Numbered from the stretch's first letter, positions 44,225 to 53,860 are shown. The stretch: DNA of 64,000 nucleotides from JANMJD01 sp963847945 (GCA_963847945.1 CAWKBX010000009.1:744001-808000); one strand, 5' to 3'. The notes: generated by a model not told the origin, from the letters alone. Numbers and translations: made by a program.

Positions 44225-45261
44225 TAGCGCCCAGTCGTTCGAAATGGGAGGTAGTGAGCGACATCCCCTCGAAGGTGCCGGGCGAGAAGTTGGGCCTGCA
44301 AGTGCGGGATCTTGCGCCGCTCGATCGGTTGTTCAAGAACGCGATGCGGGACCTCGGTCGTCAGGTGGGTGTCAAAAGCCGCCAGGAACAGCGACCGCGC
44401 CTCATCGGACATTCGTACAGCTCCGGTCGGTTCGGCCGTAAATGACTTTGGCCCAACCTGTCGGCGGTTGAGCAATGTCAAGACGAGTCGGTCAACCAGC
44501 GGGGCTCGCAACTCCTCCATCAAGTCAAGGGCCAGCGACGGACGACCTGGCCGCGGAGGATGAAGGAATCCGACTTGTGGGTCGAGGCCAACGTGCTCCG
44601 CCCCACCATTGGCCCGTGCCGTGAGCAACGAGTATCCGAACGACAACATCGCGTTGACTGGATCCGTCGGCGGTCTTCGGTCGCGACGTTCGAACTTGAA
44701 CGGGGAGCCAGCCAGCAAGCTGGCCCAACCGGCGAAGTACCGCTTCGCTCCTGCGCCCTCGAGGCCGCGCAGGACGTCAATGTCCCCGGCACACTTCGCC
44801 TGCTCGACGAGTTTGACCAGATCATCGGCAACAGAACGAAGTAGTCGGGTCTGCACGGCACGATCTTTGGCGGCATCAAGGAGAACGACACGACTGTTCA
44901 ACAACTTCGCCCCGACGAACGCCTTCGCAATGTCCAGAGTGCGGTCGGCGTCGCTGGCCGCCCTGTACTGCTCCATCCGCAGGAAGACGTTGCCGTGGGT
45001 AGGCGAACGGACACCGAAGCGGAACCGGCCCGACCTCGATAGCCACGCCAAATCGATTCCACCCTGCGCACATCGATCCATTGCCGCAGTTGTGAACTCC
45101 GCGTCACCGAAACAGACGATCGACTCCACGCTCTGCACGGGCACGCGTACCATCGGATGATCGGGTCGCCGTATCTGAAAGGCGTCGTGATCAATCGAGA
45201 CGTGGCTCCCATACGACGAGAGATACACCGTTCGGCGATGGTCGAGGATCAGGGCCACCAC
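44224..45261 (-). CDS. cas1: CRISPR-associated integrase Cas1 (type I-C)
   Basis: A 345-residue Cas1, counted from the GTG at 45261, which overlaps the end of cas4 (GTGGTGGCCCTGA). The frame is open to an ATG at 45345, giving 373 residues, but that would overlap cas4 by about 97 bases. The metal ligands are visible: Glu in LRGLEGAGAKRYF near residue 162, His in GFLHPPRPG near 230 and Asp in LALDLMEELR near 245. YLSSYGSHVSI at the start is typical of I-C Cas1. All catalytic features are intact. Confidence 0.95.
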   Translation of the reverse strand: MVALILDHRRTVYLSSYGSHVSIDHDAFQIRRPDHPMVRVPVQSVESIVCFGDAEFTTAAMDRCAQGGIDLAWLSRSGRFRFGVRSPTHGNVFLRMEQYRAASDADRTLDIAKAFVGAKLLNSRVVLLDAAKDRAVQTRLLRSVADDLVKLVEQAKCAGDIDVLRGLEGAGAKRYFAGWASLLAGSPFKFERRDRRPPTDPVNAMLSFGYSLLTARANGGAEHVGLDPQVGFLHPPRPGRPSLALDLMEELRAPLVDRLVLTLLNRRQVGPKSFTAEPTGAVRMSDEARSLFLAAFDTHLTTEVPHRVLEQPIERRKIPHLQAQLLARHLRGDVAHYLPFRTTGR

Positions 45262-45860
45262 GTAGCTCCGTGCAGCCCGCGTTGGGTGTTCGGAGACGAC
45301 ACTAATACCGGCATACAAGCCTCGCGGAGCGAGCAAGCAGGGCATCGGTTGTCGTTCGCCGGTACCGGCAGCAAAGGCCCCTGCTTCCTCGCCGTTCGCA
45401 CCGCCGTCGCAATATCGAGCACCTCACTCCGAAGCGCATCGTCGGCCACGTCGACGATCTCGGTCGCGTTGGTCGCAGCAAGATACAGCCGCCCCTCACG
45501 AACAGGGTCGCCGATCATCTCCTCTAGGCACATCGCTTGTCCGACCAACTGCAACACTGCCGCGCGTAAGGTTTTGCGACCCGACTTGTGTTCGATCGGC
45601 ACGTACGATCCCGACTCGCAGACCACCCGGTCGCAACGACCACGAATTCTGTGACGATCGGACGCAACGTCCAGCGCCCAGAATGTCGTCTGGTTGGCAC
45701 GGCTGTCCTTGCCCGCCGCGTCGACCCGTTCGTGGGCTATGTGCCCACGAACGGTGTCATCGTTGTCGGAGAAGTACTGCTCAAGATGGATGATCGCCCA
45801 CTGACGCGGGCAGTAGCTCCAGTGCTCGATCTCCGACAACAGCACCCACTCATCATCCAT
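45249..45860 (-). CDS. cas4: CRISPR-associated exonuclease Cas4
   Basis: A 203-residue Cas4. An N-terminal Cys (HWSYCPRQ near residue 16) and three C-terminal Cys (NRCPACSLREAC near 172-183) form the Fe-S cluster site. The RecB-like nuclease residues are in IRGRCDRVV near 70 and IEHKSGR near 90. In I-C systems Cas4 trims prespacers and selects by PAM. The start overlaps the cas7 stop by 8 bases. Confidence 0.95.
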   Translation of the reverse strand: MDDEWVLLSEIEHWSYCPRQWAIIHLEQYFSDNDDTVRGHIAHERVDAAGKDSRANQTTFWALDVASDRHRIRGRCDRVVCESGSYVPIEHKSGRKTLRAAVLQLVGQAMCLEEMIGDPVREGRLYLAATNATEIVDVADDALRSEVLDIATAVRTARKQGPLLPVPANDNRCPACSLREACMPVLVSSPNTQRGLHGATWWP

Positions 45861-46748
45861 CGAACGATGTCAGCACGACGCCGACGTCGCTCAACCCATC
45901 GACGTCGAGGTCCATCCGGTAGTCACCAAAGCTCCGCGCTGGCCCCTCAACGACGCGGGTCGCGGTGATTCGACTGAACAGCCGGTCGGGATGGCAGCGC
46001 CCGTACTTATCGTCGTGACTGAAGATGTGCAGCCCGCGGCAGCCGGTCATTCCTCGGGACGCCGAGCGGTCGAGCGCCCACATCCGCTGGAGTGCATCCC
46101 ACAGGATCGCCAAGTCGTCCCCATCGAATCCCGTCTTCGCAGCCAAGGACGGGGTGACGAAACCCTGGGCCTTGAACAAGGCATACGGGACCGTGTGTTT
46201 CGAGCCCATCTCTCGATCCTTCCCACCGTCCCCGGACCCGAGCTTCTCAAGCTCCTTCTCGCTGGTGACGGCTACCCGCGTGATCGTCAGTTCGGTCGGC
46301 TGGAGCGGCTCAACGCTCGTGATCGGACATGCGATCTGAACGGGGCCGCGTAGCTGACCGGCGGGATGGTCGCCAGTGGACATCACCGCGCCGAAGTCCG
46401 AACGTCGAAGAACCGCTTGGCGAGCTGTGCGCCAGCTTGGCCTTGCTGCTCGGCGGGTCGCTTCTTGTTCTCCTTCAAGCCGAGCTTCTCGGATTCCTCT
46501 CGGTGCCATCGGTTGAGCGCGACCCCTTCCGATACGTAGATCTGAAAGCCCTCGCGATCGGCGTAGGCGTCGGCGATGAAGTTCCGCACCTTGCGCTTCA
46601 GCGCAACGTCGGTGACCCAGCCGTGGCCGGTGAGGGGGTCCATCCGTGGCGAATTGCCGTTGTCAGGGTCGCCGTTCGGGTTACCGCCGGTGACGTCGAA
46701 CAGCAGAACAAAGTCATGCCGACGATTGACATCGAGATGTGCGGTCAT
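45853..46748 (-). CDS. cas7: Cascade backbone protein Cas7 (Csd2), broken by a one-base deletion
   Basis: Csd2/Cas7c, about 298 residues when repaired. The first part (MTAHLDVNRRHDFV, FDVTGGNPNGDPDNGNSPR) reads in one frame to FFDVRT, then a stop three codons later. The rest (FGAVMSTGDHPAGQLRGPVQ to the stop at 45853) is in the next frame. One missing base near 46396, most simply a lost C in ACC, restores the family-perfect junction DVRT-FGAVMS. ATG at 46748 with GAGGAG upstream. If the break is real, the crRNA-binding backbone is lost and interference should fail. Confidence 0.88.
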
Positions 46749-46749
46749 T

Positions 46750-48538
46750 TCAGTACTCCTCTTCAGTTTCAGGCACGGTGGCCTCATTGGTGTCGTCGTC
46801 GTGGTTGATGTCGTTGCCGCCTGGTTCGTCGGCGCGCTTGAAGCGGCTTTGTCGCTCGTCCCAGTATCCAAGGGCGAAGTCCGCCTGGCCCTCCAGCGTG
46901 AGATTCGCCGGAAACCCACCGCCCGCGAGCAGTAGCGAGCTCAACTCGCCCAACCGTTTCGAGATTCGGACTTGTGCACCTCGCTTGCCAGGAATGCGAC
47001 CGGCCTTGCTGAGATGAGCGGTCACGCCGTGCATCAGGTTCGGAAACACCCGCTGCGGAGTTACCGAGGCGGCACCGTAGTAGCGGTCGACGAGGGTGCG
47101 GTTCGTCTCACCGAGCGCCGCGTACTGGGCACTCTCGAGTTGGGCGAGTAACCGCCCACAGAGCGTTCCTCGTGATTCGTTTTCGGGCATCGAGACCTCC
47201 TGAAGTCGCCGGTACAGATGAAGCAGCGCATGTCGAGCGCCGAGCAGTGAATGATCGAGTTGGCTGCCTCGCCTTGGCATGGGCACCGATCGGCACCGAT
47301 CGAGCACCGAGGCCAGGAGCGCCCGGGGAATTGGGGACCCGGTGAGCGCCGATCGGGCGAGAGCGTCGACCGCACGATCGCGCCGAGCCTTGCGTGCCGA
47401 CCCTTCACCTGGGGGAACCGCCGCATCGGCCATCGCGCCGATCGACGGCCACCACGTGCCACCGTCGCCACGACGTTGGGCGACGAGATCGAGCCACACC
47501 CTCGTTCGCCCCTCGACCTCACTCAACGTCGATGTGTGATCGAGACGAACTACGACGCGGGCCTCGGTCAGCGACAATGCCATCAGCCGGAACAGATCCG
47601 ATGGTGACGCACCCGGCCGGCCGGTCCACGGGGAACTCAACAACGCCGCGACATCGTCGGGCTTTGGTTCGAGGAGCAGGTCCAATCCATCAAACTCGGG
47701 CTGACCGTCGAGCCACCACACGAAGGTGAGCTCGCCCGAGCGACGTCGATGGTGCGGATCGGAGAGCAACCAATTCAACGCTTGGTGGCTACGAACCGCC
47801 GTCGCGACCGTGATGTGCGCGCCACCCGACTGCTGGGCTCCATAGCGCAGCGCAGCCGCAAAGTTTGCCGAGATCAACGCCTGCGGAGTGCCCAGCTTGA
47901 GCGTCACACCGGGCATCTTGCGGGCGAGGTCACCGGACAGGCCGCTCGCCTGGCACACGCCGCGCTCGTCCGCTGCCCAAGTCGGCGTCAACGATTTCCG
48001 ACCACCACGACCGAAGCGCCGGCGAGGACGTCGGATCAACGCCATCGACACGAAAGGCAACTCGGGCACTTGCCGCCTTCATCTCCCCTTTCGCATCGAA
48101 CTCAAACGTCAGCCCTCGCTCGGTCAACGCTGCAATCGCCTCGGATCGATCGAGAAGAAACGTTCGGATGACGGACAGGCCCCGGGAAGCAGGCCCGTCA
48201 AGCTGGGCAATCGCCTGTGCAGCTTCCTGCAGCCGATCGAGAAAGCAGAGCTGACACGCGACCGCCTTCGCCTCGTCCTCGCTCTTGCCCGGAAGCCCGA
48301 GGACGTACTGCACCTTGTCGGAGCCCACGAAGGCCTTCGGGGAGACTCCCGGCCGGCCGAGTTCAGGAACGATGTACGGTTCGCCGCGATCACCCACGTC
48401 CGTCGCACCGAGTAGTTCACCGAGCCCGCCCAGGTCAATGAAGTACCGAACCGGCTTCTTCGCGAATCCGGACGGAAGTAACCGGTCGGCCGCAACCAGG
48501 TCGTCGTAGAGCCGGTCGAGGCTCTTCAGCAGCATCAT
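46750..48538 (-). CDS. cas8c: Cascade large subunit Cas8c (Csd1), broken by a one-base insertion
   Basis: Csd1/Cas8c, about 595 residues when repaired. The first frame (MMLLKSLDRLYDDLVAADRL to WWSEIVDADLG near residue 187) ends at 47930. The second frame continues AADERGVCQASGLSG and LISANFAAALRYGAQQSGGA to the stop at 46750. Removing one G from the GGG near 47977 gives DADL-AADERGVC, a normal Cas8c passage before the (C)-x-TG element. Cas8c recognises the PAM and recruits Cas3. The start overlaps the cas5 stop by 4 bases. Confidence 0.87.
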
Positions 48539-49176
48539 CGGGCACGCAACCTGGCGGGAAGCGGAATGTCGGCAAGTACGCCGTCGACCACCGTGGCATT
48601 GAAGAATTCCGGAGCAATTTCAGGTCGCTCCTTCGGGCCGTGGTAGCCGAGGTCGAGGCTCATCGGACCTATCGGCAAGGTCAGGCCGGCGACGGGCACC
48701 ATCGTGAGCTCGTCGACGGGGCCGAAGTCGGCCTGATGCTCCCTAAGCCCCAAGTACGGCGGCGAGAAGAACGCACCGCGCTCAACCCGGCGACGGAACT
48801 GGTCTCGGTACTTCGCGAGCGGTTCAGTGGCGTGAGCACGGAGGACGGGCCGGGCGAACACGACGTAGTCGACATCTCGAAGGAACAGGTTGTGCCGCTG
48901 GACCCGGTCATCAAGCACGTCGATCGCGCCCGTGTTCGAGGCTCGCTTCTTCACCTCATTGCGCGTCATCGACACCCAGACCGGGGGAGCCAGAATCCAG
49001 ATCCTGGTCACGACCCAATCGAACTCGGGTTTCCAGAAAATCGCCGACAGCACGCCGACGGCGGCGGGCGGTGTGATCATTGGGTACGACACGCGTTCGG
49101 TCGCGTACTCGGGGCGGGTGAAGCAGGCAAACGGGCCACTGACCCGCACCGCCATCTCGTCGGGATGCGTCATCAC
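48535..49176 (-). CDS. cas5c: Cas5c pre-crRNA endonuclease / Cascade subunit (type I-C)
   Basis: A 213-residue Cas5d/Cas5c. Typical stretches are SGPFACFTRPEYATERVSYP at 14-33, PPAAVGVLSAIFWKPEFDW near 36-54 and GAFFSPPYLGLREHQADF near 135-150. In I-C systems, which lack Cas6, this protein cuts the repeat RNA at the base of the hairpin and holds the 11-base handle; the array here has exactly such a hairpin and tail. Overlaps both neighbours by 4 bases (ATGA-type). Confidence 0.93.
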   Translation of the reverse strand: MMTHPDEMAVRVSGPFACFTRPEYATERVSYPMITPPAAVGVLSAIFWKPEFDWVVTRIWILAPPVWVSMTRNEVKKRASNTGAIDVLDDRVQRHNLFLRDVDYVVFARPVLRAHATEPLAKYRDQFRRRVERGAFFSPPYLGLREHQADFGPVDELTMVPVAGLTLPIGPMSLDLGYHGPKERPEIAPEFFNATVVDGVLADIPLPARLRAR

Positions 49177-51377
49177 CAGATCAATGCCTCCGTCGTTCCA
49201 TCAGTTTCTAGCCCCCAGAGATCGTCGTACGACCCGAGCCAGGCAAAGACTTCGCCTCCAAGATCGTGGACCAGCCCTCGCTCGCTGGCTCTGTCGAAGT
49301 CGCGCTCTCGCAGCCCGACCATGAACCGCTGCATCTGTCGAAGTCGCTTGCGTCGGTCGTCGGGAGCCGCAGGTAGGCGAAGCTCCTGCGGGTCGAACCG
49401 CCCGTACGGGACAAGCACGCTCGTGGTGTCGTCGACAATGACTCGATAGAGCCTCGCGACCGTCGCAAAGTTGTGCAGCTCACGTTCACGCTGAATTCCT
49501 TCGAGGTCGAGTCGGCTCCGTGTGACGTGAAGGAATCGATCGAAGTACGTGACCAACACCGCCGGATCAAGCGGGTCGGCCCCGGAGCGCAGGATGTCTC
49601 GGGCGATGTCCGTCCCGATCCGATACTCATCGGGGGGTACGTGGCCGCCCATCGGGTCGACGAGGTGGAGAACTCCAAGGGAACGACGCCCATGGCGGTT
49701 CACCCGCCCGGCTACTTGGGCGATCGCCGGCAACGGCCCGAACGCACGGAATGCAACCGGGAAGTCAACGTCGACGCCCGCCTCCACCAACTGAGTTGAC
49801 ACGAGCAGGCAGGGCTCGCCCGCCGTGAGCTGAGCCCTGACTCGTTGCAGCACATCGCGTCGATGCTGGGCGCACATTCGAGTCGAGAGATGAACAAGGC
49901 CAGGGCGACCCGACAACTCCCGGGCGAGTTCGCGGGCGTCGGCAATGGTGTTTAGGACGACCAGACACTGGTCGTCGTTCATTGAGCTGGCGCTGGCGAC
50001 CTTGTCGGCGAACTCAGACCAATCGAGCACGTCGGGCTCGACGACCGCCTCGACTCGGCGAAACGTTTGGAACCACTCGGCGCCGACCAGGTTTCGGCGT
50101 TCAATTCCCGCCAGATCACCGACCATGTCGAACGGCGGCTGAGTCGCAGTGGACAGGATCACCGAGCACCCATAGTTGCGAACTAGTTCACGCAAGACGT
50201 CGAGCGTCGGCTCAACGAGCCGCCACGGCATCGACTGCACCTCATCGAGCACGATCACGGAACGAGCCAGGCGATGCAGCTTGCGCACGCGACTCGTGTG
50301 GTTCTCGAACAACGATTCGAGCAACTGAACTGTCGTGGTCACGATGACCGACGCATCCCAGTTCTCAACCGCGAGCCGAGATCTCAAGCCGGCACCGGTC
50401 TGCGCCTCGGACCTACCCGACGGTCCGGAATGGTGTTCGAGCACAGCGACCTGCGCCTCGTCCCCGAGCGCGGTCCTCCACGAATCGGCAACCTGCTCCG
50501 TCACAGAGATAAACGGGACTGCAGCCACGATTCGGCGGAGGCCATGGACACGCGCGTGCTCCAACGCAAATCCCAACGTCGCGAGGGTCTTTCCCGAGCC
50601 GGTCGGTGCGGTCATTTCAAACCATCCGAGCGACGCATCCGCTTGAGCCAGGACCTCGGTGTACATGCGGGAACGCTCATCAGCGACTGGATCACCCGAC
50701 CTCACGCCGATCGAACGCATTCGTCCTTCGACGTACCGCCGACGTAGCTCGCCGAGGTCCTCGCCTCCGAGGTTCACCGGGCGAGCCGGATCGAAATGAT
50801 GCTGTGTATCGAGCCGATCGGCATCGATCAACGTTGAGAAGAGCATGCGTAACCAGAACTCCAGCCGTCGCCGACCGTCGCTGTCGTAGGCGCTCGTGGG
50901 CAGCACGCGGCGTGGAACCACCGACTCCCGCTCGGGCAAGTTAGCTACTCCGACCTCCGAGGCCCACGCCATCGCGATGGCTTGGCCTTGCGTCGGCGCT
51001 TCGCGTACGAGGGCCGACGCACGCGCCGCGTCGTGGAGCCCGCCGTGGTGGCCCAGGATGACGGGCGCCAGAGTGCTCAGACGCCAGGACTCCAGCAGCC
51101 GCGCACCCGCGAACTTGTGATCAACGGTTGAAGCTTGGATGCCATCGGCAGCTTTCCGCAAATAGTCCTGCCACGCAGGGTCTGCCTTCCCAACGTCGTG
51201 GAGCCGTCCAACGAGCCCCGCAGCGGCCGCCGAACCAAAGGCATCGGCGAAAGCCGAGGCGAGCTCGCCGGTGTCGGTTAAGTGATCGACAAGCAAATGC
51301 CATGCTCCGCTGGGCGACGGTGAATGCGCGACGAGAGGAGAAGTCGTAGCTGTCGGCGTCGATCGCGCAACCGTCAT
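49173..51377 (-). CDS. cas3: CRISPR-associated helicase-nuclease Cas3
   Basis: A 734-residue Cas3, first gene of the operon. The HD nuclease comes first (LVGRLHDVGKADPAW near residue 55; VDHKFAGARLL near 85). The SF2 helicase follows, with motif I MTAPTGSGKT near 255, motif II VIVLDEVQSMP near 385 (DEVQ in place of DExH), motif III STATQP near 415, and VEAGVDVDFP plus QVAGRVNRHGR near 555. No frameshift is seen. Start codon ATG at 51377; a GTG two codons upstream is also possible. It degrades target DNA after recruitment by Cascade. Confidence 0.95.
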   Translation of the reverse strand: MTVARSTPTATTSPLVAHSPSPSGAWHLLVDHLTDTGELASAFADAFGSAAAAGLVGRLHDVGKADPAWQDYLRKAADGIQASTVDHKFAGARLLESWRLSTLAPVILGHHGGLHDAARASALVREAPTQGQAIAMAWASEVGVANLPERESVVPRRVLPTSAYDSDGRRRLEFWLRMLFSTLIDADRLDTQHHFDPARPVNLGGEDLGELRRRYVEGRMRSIGVRSGDPVADERSRMYTEVLAQADASLGWFEMTAPTGSGKTLATLGFALEHARVHGLRRIVAAVPFISVTEQVADSWRTALGDEAQVAVLEHHSGPSGRSEAQTGAGLRSRLAVENWDASVIVTTTVQLLESLFENHTSRVRKLHRLARSVIVLDEVQSMPWRLVEPTLDVLRELVRNYGCSVILSTATQPPFDMVGDLAGIERRNLVGAEWFQTFRRVEAVVEPDVLDWSEFADKVASASSMNDDQCLVVLNTIADARELARELSGRPGLVHLSTRMCAQHRRDVLQRVRAQLTAGEPCLLVSTQLVEAGVDVDFPVAFRAFGPLPAIAQVAGRVNRHGRRSLGVLHLVDPMGGHVPPDEYRIGTDIARDILRSGADPLDPAVLVTYFDRFLHVTRSRLDLEGIQRERELHNFATVARLYRVIVDDTTSVLVPYGRFDPQELRLPAAPDDRRKRLRQMQRFMVGLRERDFDRASERGLVHDLGGEVFAWLGSYDDLWGLETDGTTEALIW

Positions 51378-51536
51378 ACTCACCCCGCTCGGTCAGAGGT
51401 CAGCCACCTTACGCGAGGGTCTTGACAACGTCATGTCACCTGGCATCAAACTCACGGACTTGGAACGCACTGAACGATGCAGCACGAACCCGGGTAGATA
51501 CTTGCTCGCCGACTGACGCCGTAGCGTGGTCGCACA
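51378..51536. other. Divergent promoter region of cas operon and RNase gene
   Basis: 159 bases between cas3 (minus) and the RNase gene (plus). It must carry the cas promoter. I see TTGTCAAG near 51420-51430 on the minus strand but no convincing -10 at a good distance, and no palindromic operator. Confidence 0.35.
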
Positions 51537-52046
51537 ATGTCATCACGTTCGGGATTGAAACGGTTTGCGCTGGCCCGCAGTTGGTTACCGATTGCCGCGG
51601 TGCTCGTGGTGATGGTGATGGTCGCCTGGTCGCAGATGCATTTGACGCCCACCACGACGAGCGCTTCACAGTCCCGGACCACGGTCGCGGGTCCGAGTCC
51701 GACTTCGACGACCCGACCGGCCCAGACGAGCCCATCGCGAGCCGGGTGCCCTTCGCCGAGCGGGGCCGACACGGTTGATGTCGGCGAACTGCCGGTCGAG
51801 GCGCTCGACACGCTGGAGTTGATCGCGTCGGACGGTCCCTACCCGTATCGGCAGGACGACGGTGTGTTCTCGAACCGTGAGAAGATGCTCCCCAACCACC
51901 CCAAGGGCTACTACCGCGAATACACCGTGGTCACGCCCGGGTCCGACGACCGGGGGGCCCGGCGAGTCATCGCCGGGGACTGTGGCGACCAGTGGTACAC
52001 CGACGACCATTACGCCAGCTTCCGCCTGATCGTGGGCACTCCGTGA
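51537..52046 (+). CDS. Secreted guanyl-specific ribonuclease (RNase Sa/barnase family)
   Basis: A 169-residue exported or membrane-anchored RNase. A hydrophobic signal segment covers residues 15-34, then a Thr/Ser/Pro linker to about 75. The RNase domain (about 78-169) has the three catalytic residues in the RNase Sa pattern: Glu in YYREYTVVTPG near 126, Arg in GARRVIAG near 142 and His in DDHYASF near 158. PYPYRQDDGVFSNRE matches substrate-binding residues. A matching inhibitor gene follows with a 3-base overlap. Confidence 0.9.
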   Translation: MSSRSGLKRFALARSWLPIAAVLVVMVMVAWSQMHLTPTTTSASQSRTTVAGPSPTSTTRPAQTSPSRAGCPSPSGADTVDVGELPVEALDTLELIASDGPYPYRQDDGVFSNREKMLPNHPKGYYREYTVVTPGSDDRGARRVIAGDCGDQWYTDDHYASFRLIVGTP

Positions 52047-52402
52047 CCACGTTCGACGCACTCCTGACCTCGAATGGCGGGGTGTTCCACCTCGGCCGCC
52101 GCCCGGGACTCCGCCTGCTCACCGGCGGGCTGCGGACCGCCGGGTGGCGGGTCGCGGTGATCGACGGGCGGGTGACGGCGACCAAGGAGTCAGTGCTCGG
52201 AGCGCTCGCCACCGAGCTGGCCTTCCCCGAGTGGTTCGGCCACAACTGGGACGCGCTCGCCGATTGCCTCAGCGAACTCCCGCGAGTGGCGATCGTGGTC
52301 AATCATCCGGGCGTTCACTCGGCGTTCGCCACGCTGGCCGAGATCGTCGGTGACCTTCTCTCGGGGGGGCAGGCCATCTTGCTCATCACCCGGCCGAACT
52401 GA
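52043..52402 (+). CDS. Barstar-family RNase inhibitor
   Basis: A 119-residue inhibitor that starts at the GTG overlapping the RNase stop (GTGA). FPEWFGHNWDALADCLSEL near residues 57-75 is the barstar core, in which NWDAL and the acidic residues plug the RNase active site. It protects the producing cell from its own guanyl-specific RNase. The pair is a classical toxin and immunity cassette. Confidence 0.9.
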   Translation: MTTFDALLTSNGGVFHLGRRPGLRLLTGGLRTAGWRVAVIDGRVTATKESVLGALATELAFPEWFGHNWDALADCLSELPRVAIVVNHPGVHSAFATLAEIVGDLLSGGQAILLITRPN

Positions 52403-52406
52403 CTCG

Positions 52407-53051
52407 TCAGGTGGGCGGTTCGTAGTTGGTGATCAGGGCGAACACGTCGTCGCCGCGGGTGAGGCTGACGGGCTCGCCGCGATCGAGGGACGCGACGATG
52501 TCGGCCCAATGAGCGGGGGCGTCGGCGACATCGTATGAGGCGAGTCGACGCCCGCTGACGTTGTCGAGGGCCCCTTGGGCGTTGCGGCGGCGTTCGACCA
52601 TCGCCGCGTCGGCATCGGCGTCGCCGACGTGGCCCTCGTCGAGCAGCCAGCGGACCGCCCGCGACTCCGAGCGGGCATCGCTCCAGATGTGCCACTGATC
52701 GCGCAGCTCGGGGAAGGTGCGCAGCGCATCACGGAAACGGCGGAACGCACCCTTGCCTTCGAGGGCGACGAGCAGCACGTCACGGGCGCGGACGTCGCCA
52801 ACGGCCTGGGCGAACACCGACATGTCCTCGAACGAGGCGCGGCCGCGGTTGGGGTGGACCACGATCCAGCCTTGATCCTGGAGTTCGTCGTCGTCGAATC
52901 CGTCACTCCAGTCGCCCGATTCACGCACGTCGCCGCTGACCGGGTGGAACCACCAGGTCATATCGCCCCCGCCGTCGTCGAGCGCCTCGGCCAACATCTG
53001 CACATCGGTCATCGCAACGGTCAACAGGCCCGGGGTCACTTGCTCGCTCAT
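52407..53051 (-). CDS. UPF0158 protein with Phd-like C-terminal segment
   Basis: A 214-residue protein from the ATG at 53051. The middle part (GWIVVHPNRGRASFEDM, then EGKGAFRRFRDALRTFPEL near residue 95-113) is clearly UPF0158, a family of unknown function. The last 45 residues (DVADAPAHWADIVASLDRGE then PVSLTRGDDVFALI) resemble the operator-binding domain of Phd/YefM antitoxins, in which a helix pair is followed by the G-E-x-V-x-L/I-TR-x-D/G strand. It converges with the barstar gene, 4 bases apart. Confidence 0.72.
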   Translation of the reverse strand: MSEQVTPGLLTVAMTDVQMLAEALDDGGGDMTWWFHPVSGDVRESGDWSDGFDDDELQDQGWIVVHPNRGRASFEDMSVFAQAVGDVRARDVLLVALEGKGAFRRFRDALRTFPELRDQWHIWSDARSESRAVRWLLDEGHVGDADADAAMVERRRNAQGALDNVSGRRLASYDVADAPAHWADIVASLDRGEPVSLTRGDDVFALITNYEPPT

Positions 53052-53164
53052 CGCACCCATTCTGCCTCTCGCCGTCACCGCTCCACACGCGCGGTCGTCG
53101 CGTGCAGGCGACGAACCCGACCAGGTTCTGACCTCGACGACGGTCGGGGCGTACGGTTGGGATC

Positions 53165-53860
53165 ATGACCGACTGGGCATCGTTCGCCTTCGACGAGATC
53201 GTGGGCGTGCTGGGCAACGCCGGCGGCCCGGCCCGGCGCGAGCCGATGGCCGCGTACATGAAGCACCATTTCGTCTTCCTCGGCATCTCGGCGCCGGTGC
53301 GTGAGTCGCTCACTCGGGTGGTGTTCAAGGCCCTCCCGACGCCGACGGCCGATGATGTGCTGGCGTTTGCGTCGGCCATGTGGGAGCTTCCCGAGCGCGA
53401 GTATCAGTACGTCGGGGCAGGGTTGCTCCATCGCTACGAGAAGCTGCTCGCCCCCGCGGCGTTGCTCGAACTTGGGCGACTGATCACGACGAAATCATGG
53501 TGGGATACCGTCGACGAGCTGGCCGGACATCCCGTCGGGTCGATCGTGCGCCGTCACCCCGACCAGCGGGCGGTGATGGGCGCCTGGCTGGCGAGCGACA
53601 ACATGTGGTTGGCTCGCACCGCGATCATCCACCAAATCCACTCGCACGATGAGACCGACGAAGCGTGGTTGTTCAACGCCTGCGCCACCCGAGCCGCCGA
53701 CAGCGAGTTCTTCATCCGCAAGGCCATCGGCTGGGCCCTGCGCTCCCACGCCCACCGCGGCCCCGCTCAGGCCGACGCCGTACGAGCGTTCATTGCCGCC
53801 CACGATCGTGAGCTCAGCGGACTCTCGAAACGCGAGGCACTCAAACGAGTCAGACACTGA
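53165..53860 (+). CDS. DNA alkylation repair protein, AlkD family
   Basis: A 231-residue protein made of HEAT-like helical repeats. KHHFVFLGISAPVRE near residue 33, AMWELPEREYQYVGAGLL near 70, TKSWWDTVDELA near 107 (Trp and Asp of the active-site region) and RTAIIHQIHSHDETD near 150 are typical of AlkD. AlkD glycosylases excise bulky, positively charged N3- and N7-alkylpurines. Together with AlkB at 57693 and the AlkZ-like protein at 39571 the window has three alkylation or crosslink repair genes. Confidence 0.88.
   Translation: MTDWASFAFDEIVGVLGNAGGPARREPMAAYMKHHFVFLGISAPVRESLTRVVFKALPTPTADDVLAFASAMWELPEREYQYVGAGLLHRYEKLLAPAALLELGRLITTKSWWDTVDELAGHPVGSIVRRHPDQRAVMGAWLASDNMWLARTAIIHQIHSHDETDEAWLFNACATRAADSEFFIRKAIGWALRSHAHRGPAQADAVRAFIAAHDRELSGLSKREALKRVRH

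Noticed and set aside
43934..51377. Type I-U/I-G or I-E CRISPR system
   Set aside because: The gene set cas3-cas5-cas8c(Csd1)-cas7(Csd2)-cas4-cas1-cas2 without cas6 and the 11-base repeat tail fit I-C only.
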